This document shows, piece by piece, positions 5,896 to 10,317 of a DNA stretch of 10,317 nucleotides; within the stretch, counting starts at the first letter, position 1, and each line of letters begins with the position of its first letter. Under the pieces are notes generated by a model that had not been told where the DNA came from, ran no database searches, and worked only from the letters and a program-made list of their open reading frames with translations. The position numbers were made by a program, and so were the translations under genes. This DNA is from Candidatus Fermentithermobacillaceae bacterium UBA3951 (lineage in GTDB: Bacteria; Bacillota; Sulfobacillia; Fermentithermobacillales; Fermentithermobacillaceae), in the NCBI GenBank assembly GCA_002385465.1, contig DGDN01000123.1:1-10317 (forward strand). The letters run 5' to 3'.

Positions 5896-7302
5896 TTACT
5901 CCAACTTGAACTTGTTCACCATTTCCCTGAGGCTCCGCGCAAGTTCAGCGAGTGTTTGCGCAGATTCGTAGACTCTATGTATGGAGCCCTGCATCTCGAG
6001 AGACGAAGCGGACACTTCTTCCGTTGCCGCGGCGCTTTCCTCCGATACCGCCGCTACATTGTCTATGAGCCTCCGGACTTCGTTGGCGCTGGACATCATA
6101 GTCACCGCTGAAGAAGCGTTCTGCTCGGCCAACTCGACCACCTTTTTCATCACATCCTGCACGCTTGCGCTGGCTTGACTGACAATCGTTGAAGCTTCGC
6201 TGAGTTCGAGCACCAGCCTTTCCGTCTCTACGGCTCCTTCTGCGATTTCTGCAAGCGCCGCCGAAGCCTCCTGGGCCAACACGCTTCCTGTCTCCACTTC
6301 TTGCGCGCCCGCCTCAGATGCCGCGACGGCTCTCTGGATGGCCTGGCGGATGCTGCTTACCAAGTTGGCTATGGCCTTGGTCTCTCTGGCCGAGTCTTCG
6401 GCCAGTTTGCGGACTTCTTCGGAGACCACGGCGAAGCCCTTGCCGTGTTCGCCGGCTCTTGCCGCTTCGATGGCCGCGTTCAGCGAGAGAAGGTTCGTCT
6501 GGGTGGCGATGCTGCTTATGATTTCGATGATCTTGCCTATTTCCTGGGAATACCCATCGAGCTCCCGGATGTTCTGAGCGATGTTCCCGGTCGTAGACTT
6601 AATGCTTTCCATGCTGTTTAGCACTTTGCTGACGGCTTGGCTTCCTCTTGAGGCGTACTCGGCGTTCTTGTTTGACGCGATTCCGGTCCTCTCCAGGAGG
6701 TTCATGACCTGGGCAAGTGAGTGATCGGCGTTGGAGGCCACGGTCAAGGATTCATGCAATCCCGCCGTTTGGGCGTCGGTTCCTTCCGCGACCTGGGATA
6801 TGGCCTTGCCCAGCTCATCCACCGCCATGGCGGTCTTGGAAGCGCTGTCGCTCTGGTCCTGGGAGCCCGCTGCTATCTGCTGTATGGCTTCTGCCATCTG
6901 TTGCGTGACCCTGGCAGATTCTTCGGCGCCCTGGGTGAGCATGTCCGCAGTAGTTGCCACGTGCGATGCTACGACGTTCACCTCTGCGGCAAGCGCCCGG
7001 AGTCTGCCCATGAATGTGTTGAAGTCTTTAGCCATCTCGGCAAGCTCGTCATCACCGCTCTCATCGAGCTTGGCCGTGAGGTCGACTTCGCCGCTGGCGA
7101 AATCCTTGAGCGCCTTCGAAAGCCTCCGGATTGGACTTTGCACTGCATTCACCAGGGCGTAGGACAGGAACCCTGCAGCGACAGCCCCGATCAGCACTAC
7201 CGCTCCCGGGGTGAGTTTTCCCGCTTGAACGGCCAGTGACAACAAAGAAAGCACACAGAGGAGTATTATGTTGTTTAGGAATATTTTGCCTGCGACTTTC
7301 AT
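5896..7302 (-). CDS. Methyl-accepting chemotaxis protein without an extracytoplasmic sensor domain
   Basis: The 468-residue membrane receptor starts at ATG 7302, with AAGGA at 7316-7312 and a 9-nt spacer. Two membrane segments (about 8-27 and 32-54) are joined by only a few residues (GKLTPG), so there is no external ligand-binding domain. A HAMP segment follows (about 55-105), then a long coiled-coil signalling domain. The highly conserved hairpin tip that contacts CheA and CheW spans about 260-302 (SIATQTNLLSLNAAIEAARA and GKGFAVVSEEVRKLAE). Glu/Gln/Ala-rich helices on either side could hold methylation sites. It should signal to the CheA kinase, sensing membrane state or cytoplasmic cues rather than an external ligand; some receptors of this layout govern non-flagellar outputs. 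It lies 112 bp downstream of the radical SAM gene on the same strand, which has no clear terminator, and converges on the SIMPL gene. Confidence 0.95.
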   Translation of the reverse strand: MKVAGKIFLNNIILLCVLSLLSLAVQAGKLTPGAVVLIGAVAAGFLSYALVNAVQSPIRRLSKALKDFASGEVDLTAKLDESGDDELAEMAKDFNTFMGRLRALAAEVNVVASHVATTADMLTQGAEESARVTQQMAEAIQQIAAGSQDQSDSASKTAMAVDELGKAISQVAEGTDAQTAGLHESLTVASNADHSLAQVMNLLERTGIASNKNAEYASRGSQAVSKVLNSMESIKSTTGNIAQNIRELDGYSQEIGKIIEIISSIATQTNLLSLNAAIEAARAGEHGKGFAVVSEEVRKLAEDSARETKAIANLVSSIRQAIQRAVAASEAGAQEVETGSVLAQEASAALAEIAEGAVETERLVLELSEASTIVSQASASVQDVMKKVVELAEQNASSAVTMMSSANEVRRLIDNVAAVSEESAAATEEVSASSLEMQGSIHRVYESAQTLAELARSLREMVNKFKLE

Positions 7303-7331
7303 GAGACCACGTCCTTCGCCGTGAATGACGG

Positions 7332-7360
7332 TTTTTAGTACTAAGGTCTTAATCGATCAA
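7332..7360 (-). promoter_or_regulatory. Possible promoter of the chemotaxis receptor gene, overlapping a 10-bp palindrome
   Basis: On the minus strand TTGATC (7360-7355), a 17-bp gap and TAAAAA (7337-7332) form a mediocre sigma-A-like pair about 30-55 bp before the start codon. The perfect palindrome TTAGTACTAA (7335-7344) overlaps the -10 region. The spacer is much more AT-rich than the genes, as expected for a promoter. No sigma-D consensus (TAAA and GCCGATAA) was found. Confidence 0.3.
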
Positions 7361-7414
7361 TGTTAAAGAAATGTTTGGCGTTTGAGGTGAGAATAGCTAG
7401 GAAGACAGGTTGGA

Positions 7415-8821
7415 TCAGGATTTCATCCTAGGACGGAGTAGAGAGTTCCAGATATTGCCCGCGGTGTTCCGGACCTTCTTGTAGCCTTTCACCAGGGAGT
7501 ACGCCATGGCCGCCGAAGGATCGGCGAAGTTGTAGGAATACTCCCGGTAGTTCCCTTTCAACAGGCCGTCCTTGCGGATCCGTTCCTCGAGGGGCGAGCC
7601 TGTGAGGACCACCAGGTCTGAAATGATGCCGGTCTGCATCCCCTTGAGTATCCGCGAGTATGCCTTGGCATCGCCGCCGGCAGCCTGTTCCAAGAGGTCA
7701 AACGCCTCTCTGATCTCGGATACCTTCCGGTAGGGGTGCCAGAAGATGAAGCTGTAACCGAACTCCAGCCCGCTCTCCATTACGTAGCGCAATGAGTCTA
7801 CCATCTGTTTTCGCGTCGTGCCTTTTCCGTAGAGCTCGATATCCGATTCGGATACCGCGTCAAGGCTCAGGTAGATCGAGCTCAGACCCGCTTCTTTCAG
7901 TATCTTGAGGATATCGGGGTCTACTTCATCGGCCCTGCAGTATATCTCGAGGCGTGCCTTGATGCCCCTCTTTAGGATTTCGCGGGCGATGGCCTCGGCC
8001 CGTGCTCTGCCTTCGTCGCAGCGTCCGAAGAAGTCCTCGTCCACAAACCTGAAGTTCGTGAACCCGTAGTCCTTCTGGAGCGCTTCCATTTCGTCAACGG
8101 TGTTCTCCGGAGACCGGGCTCTCCAGCGTGGGCCCGGGTTGGTCGCTTGAAACGCGTGTATGGTGCAGAAAGTGCAAGTGCCTCCGCACCCTCTGGACGA
8201 GAGGATGTTGGCCGAAGCCGCGCCGGGATTCTTGGAAGCCCTGTACATCTCCGCCTGGGGGCGAAGGGGGAAGGGGAGCGAATCGAGGTCGGTGACCATT
8301 GGGCGCCTGGGGGTCTCCTGCGACTTAAGGGCCAGACCGGGGACTTCGAGCCATGGCGTGGTTTTCGGTCCCTGGAGGCTTCTGCCTGCCGCGAGGGCCT
8401 CCATTGCTTCAACCAGGGTTACTTCGCCTTCTCCGACACATATGGCCGAAAGCACAGGGAAGTCCTTAAGGAGCTCTTTGCGGGCGATCGTCGGGAAATG
8501 GCCTCCAAGGATTACCGGAGCCTTGACATCGGAGAGGAGCTCCAGCATGGCAGCGCACTGGGGAAAAAATTCCTGCCAATTCGCGGATATTCCCAGGACA
8601 TCGAATTGCCTGTCCTTGATCTCCTTGACGGTCCTAGCCGGGCCCCAGCCGTGAAACGGGGCGTCCAGGATTTCCACGGAAATCCCCGCTTGCTTACACG
8701 CGGCCGCGAGGTACCCCGTGCCCAGGTATTCGTAGAAGCCTTTGTAGAAATTGCCTTGCCCCCATGGCCAGCCGAAATTGTGTGGGGCGCTCACCAAGAG
8801 AAGCTTCGGGCGGTCGCTCAT
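7415..8821 (-). CDS. Radical SAM enzyme with N-terminal B12-binding-type domain
   Basis: The 468-residue protein starts at ATG 8821-8819 (MSDRPKLLLVSAPHN). GGGAG (8832-8828) lies 6 nt upstream; the frame is open to 9130, but that part is not protein-like and overlaps the divergent gene. Residues of about 1-150 have the Rossmann-like pattern of cobalamin-binding domains (LGTGYLAAACKQAG, DVLGISAN, VILGGHFPT, ICVGEGE). The canonical DxHxxG cobalt-ligand motif is absent (nearest is D53-x3-H57-G), as in several base-off members. The radical SAM core has CGGTCTFC (Cys212, Cys216, Cys219) to hold the 4Fe-4S cluster, and later barrel strands such as FRFVDEDFF and IYLSLDAVSESD. Family members do methylations, cyclisations and other radical chemistry on lipids, tetrapyrroles, hopanoids and peptides; the substrate here is unknown. 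It is divergent, over 90 bp, from a C35 terpene synthase gene. Confidence 0.9.
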   Translation of the reverse strand: MSDRPKLLLVSAPHNFGWPWGQGNFYKGFYEYLGTGYLAAACKQAGISVEILDAPFHGWGPARTVKEIKDRQFDVLGISANWQEFFPQCAAMLELLSDVKAPVILGGHFPTIARKELLKDFPVLSAICVGEGEVTLVEAMEALAAGRSLQGPKTTPWLEVPGLALKSQETPRRPMVTDLDSLPFPLRPQAEMYRASKNPGAASANILSSRGCGGTCTFCTIHAFQATNPGPRWRARSPENTVDEMEALQKDYGFTNFRFVDEDFFGRCDEGRARAEAIAREILKRGIKARLEIYCRADEVDPDILKILKEAGLSSIYLSLDAVSESDIELYGKGTTRKQMVDSLRYVMESGLEFGYSFIFWHPYRKVSEIREAFDLLEQAAGGDAKAYSRILKGMQTGIISDLVVLTGSPLEERIRKDGLLKGNYREYSYNFADPSAAMAYSLVKGYKKVRNTAGNIWNSLLRPRMKS

Positions 8822-8827
8822 CTGCAT

Positions 8828-8832
8828 CTCCC
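8828..8832 (-). promoter_or_regulatory. Ribosome binding site that fixes the radical SAM start
   Basis: GGGAG on the minus strand is 6 nt ahead of the ATG at 8821. An ATG directly abutting the site (8827-8825) is too close to be used. The 8822-8911 spacer must also hold the promoters of both divergent genes, but I see no convincing -35/-10 pair in it. Confidence 0.6.
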
Positions 8833-8911
8833 GTTGGTTTCTACAGTTTGATTTCGTGTACATATCCTGCGCGCGGGTATTTCTCCGGGCTGGGAAAGGA
8901 ATCCTGCCTAT

Positions 8912-10317
8912 GTGAAGGACGTGGTGAGGAGCCTCATATCGGAGCTTATGGTCTACCCGCGACTGGTAGCCCGAGTTTTTCCCTTGGTCCGCAGGGAACT
9001 TGGGATGTGGAAGCGTCGTGCAGGGTGCATCCCGGATGGCGAACTCCGCAAGCAGGCGTTGGCCAGCATCTCTTCCAAGGCTTTTCATTGTATGGGCGGG
9101 TCTGTCCTTGCGCTCCTCAATCCCCCGCACCTCCGAAAACTCGTCAAGGCGATCGTTGCCGTACAGACGGTGAGCGACTACCTTGACAACTTGTGTGACA
9201 GGGCAACTGTCTCATCCACATGGGCCAATGACCCTTCGATGGATGCGGCCTGCAAAGGTTTTGTGGCGTGTATGTCCATTCACGAGGCCTTCCGGTGCGC
9301 GGTCGATCCCACCAGACCACTTGCTCCATTCTACCGGCTGTATCCGGCGGAACACCCGGAGGGGGACGGGGGGTACCTCGATGCGCTGGTTGAGGAGTCG
9401 AGGGGCGTACTCAGGGACCTTCCTTCGTACAACGCTGCGTTACCGCGGGTCAATTACCTGGCGGGCCTATACTGTGAACTCCAGTCCATCAAGCACCTCT
9501 CACCTGCGATAAGGGGCGGGCTTATGGAGGAATGGCACCGTGCGCGCTGGGTCGGGGACTTGAGACCGGACGAGTGCTCGCTTCCCCTGCCGGAGATAGT
9601 GTCTCAGGGGCTATCCCCTTTAGGCGAGGAAGGTGACTGCCGGGCCAGCGCTCCGTACCGGAGCAATGCCCGTCACGATGATACCGTGAATGCCGGTTCA
9701 GCGGACCTGGGAATCGGAAGGATCACGCTGCCATGGTGGGAATTTGCCGCAGCGACCGGTTCGACCCTCGGGATTTTCGCTCTCTTGTGCGCTTCATCAT
9801 GGCCGCAAGATACCCCTCGCGATCCGGGGGCATCACGCGACATCCCGCGTACGCCGGGTCCCAACGAAAAGGCGGAATATGGCGTGCCCGGGGGACCCCG
9901 GTTTCCCGCCGCCTCAAGCGACACCTCGCGCACTACCAGGCGCGCAGAGCATCTCTCCGATCTCTTTTCAGCCTACTTCCCCTTCATATCGGGGCTCCAC
10001 ATCCTGCTCGACTACTACATTGACAGGGAAGAGGACCGCCTAGGAGGAGACCTCAACTTCGTAAGCGCCTATCCGTCGCCTGAGGCGAGAGTGGCCGGAC
10101 TTCTCAAGTTTGTAGACCGCTCACTGGACGCTGCCTCAAACCTTCCCCGGGCATGGCTACATCTGGCGGTTGTCCGTGGGCTTCTGGCCATGTATCTTTC
10201 CGATCCAAAGGTGCGCGCAACCGGGATCTCAAGCGAGGCAAGAGAGCTGGCAAGGAGAGGGGGCCCGCTTGTCAGAGCGCTGCTTTTTGCTTGCGGCCTG
10301 GTTAGGAAGGTGGTTGG
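8912..10317 (+). CDS. ytpB: YtpB-like tetraprenyl-beta-curcumene synthase (DUF2600 family), partial at right edge
   Basis: An open frame of 468 codons runs off the window end without a stop. The likely start is GTG 8912, with AAAGGA at 8895-8900 and an 11-nt spacer; an in-frame stop at 8849-8851 limits upstream extension. In Bacillus, YtpB cyclises the C35 chain of heptaprenyl diphosphate to tetraprenyl-beta-curcumene, a precursor of sesquarterpenoid lipids; the family lacks the classical DDxxD motif. Matching landmarks are QTVSDYLDNLCDR (ending at Arg97), LPWWEFAAATGSTLG (273-287) and the acidic segment AYFPFISGLHILLDYYID (Asp367, Asp371) leading into REEDRLGGDLNF. B. subtilis YtpB is about 370 residues; this one is longer because of two hydrophilic stretches without family character, about 240-270 and 295-350, rich in Pro, Arg, Ser and Asp. 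Frame is kept through both, so it looks functional. It is divergent from the radical SAM gene. The family call is strong; the exact product is inferred. Confidence 0.9.
   Translation, partial: MKDVVRSLISELMVYPRLVARVFPLVRRELGMWKRRAGCIPDGELRKQALASISSKAFHCMGGSVLALLNPPHLRKLVKAIVAVQTVSDYLDNLCDRATVSSTWANDPSMDAACKGFVACMSIHEAFRCAVDPTRPLAPFYRLYPAEHPEGDGGYLDALVEESRGVLRDLPSYNAALPRVNYLAGLYCELQSIKHLSPAIRGGLMEEWHRARWVGDLRPDECSLPLPEIVSQGLSPLGEEGDCRASAPYRSNARHDDTVNAGSADLGIGRITLPWWEFAAATGSTLGIFALLCASSWPQDTPRDPGASRDIPRTPGPNEKAEYGVPGGPRFPAASSDTSRTTRRAEHLSDLFSAYFPFISGLHILLDYYIDREEDRLGGDLNFVSAYPSPEARVAGLLKFVDRSLDAASNLPRAWLHLAVVRGLLAMYLSDPKVRATGISSEARELARRGGPLVRALLFACGLVRKVV

Noticed and set aside
8147..8851. Plus-strand open frame of about 234 codons opposite the radical SAM gene
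   Set aside because: It is antisense to a well-conserved gene with clear motifs, has no plausible start signal, and has no recognisable protein features.
8822..9130. Upstream extension of the radical SAM reading frame to 9130
   Set aside because: The extra 103 residues do not look like family sequence, they overlap the divergent terpene synthase gene, and a good ribosome binding site precedes the ATG at 8821.

Overview
The window looks like chromosomal DNA of a moderately GC-rich (roughly 55-60% by eye) member of the Bacillota (Firmicutes). Pointers are strong AAGGAG/AGGAGG-type ribosome binding sites, several GTG starts, and a YtpB-type (DUF2600) C35 terpene synthase, a family best known from endospore-forming Bacillota. 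The methionyl-tRNA synthetase is of the zinc-knot, KFSTSQ-signature type rather than the usual Bacillus type. No rRNA, tRNA, CRISPR array, integrase or transposase was found. Most of the region is ordinary housekeeping and sensory genes.

Layout from left to right. (1) 1-433, minus strand: an ABC transporter ATPase carrying two lesions, an in-frame stop and a Walker A Lys-to-Asn change; it runs off the left edge. (2) 434-708: divergent spacer with a very good sigma-A promoter for metG (TTGACA, 17 bp, TACGAT). (3) 709-2496, plus strand: metG. (4) 2497-2806: convergent spacer filled with a degenerate tandem repeat of about 31.5 bp with phased A-tracts. (5) 2807-4075 and 4163-4825, minus strand: a two-domain GNAT-type acetyltransferase containing two in-frame minisatellites, preceded by a YigZ/IMPACT-family gene; the two could be co-transcribed. 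(6) 5000-5731, plus strand: an exported SIMPL-domain (DUF541) protein, followed by a perfect 11-bp intrinsic terminator. (7) 5896-7302 and 7415-8821, minus strand: a methyl-accepting chemotaxis protein with no extracytoplasmic sensor domain, lying downstream of a B12-binding-type radical SAM enzyme. (8) 8912-10317, plus strand and open at the right edge: a YtpB-like tetraprenyl-beta-curcumene synthase homologue with two family-atypical hydrophilic insertions, divergent from the radical SAM gene across only 90 bp.

The genes do not form one obvious pathway. The most suggestive pairing is the divergent radical SAM gene and C35 terpene synthase, which may share regulation and could act on the same isoprenoid lipid; this is inference only. 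A second theme is low-complexity, repeat-rich insertions inside otherwise conserved proteins (MetRS, GNAT, terpene synthase), together with repeat expansion in the metG/GNAT spacer.
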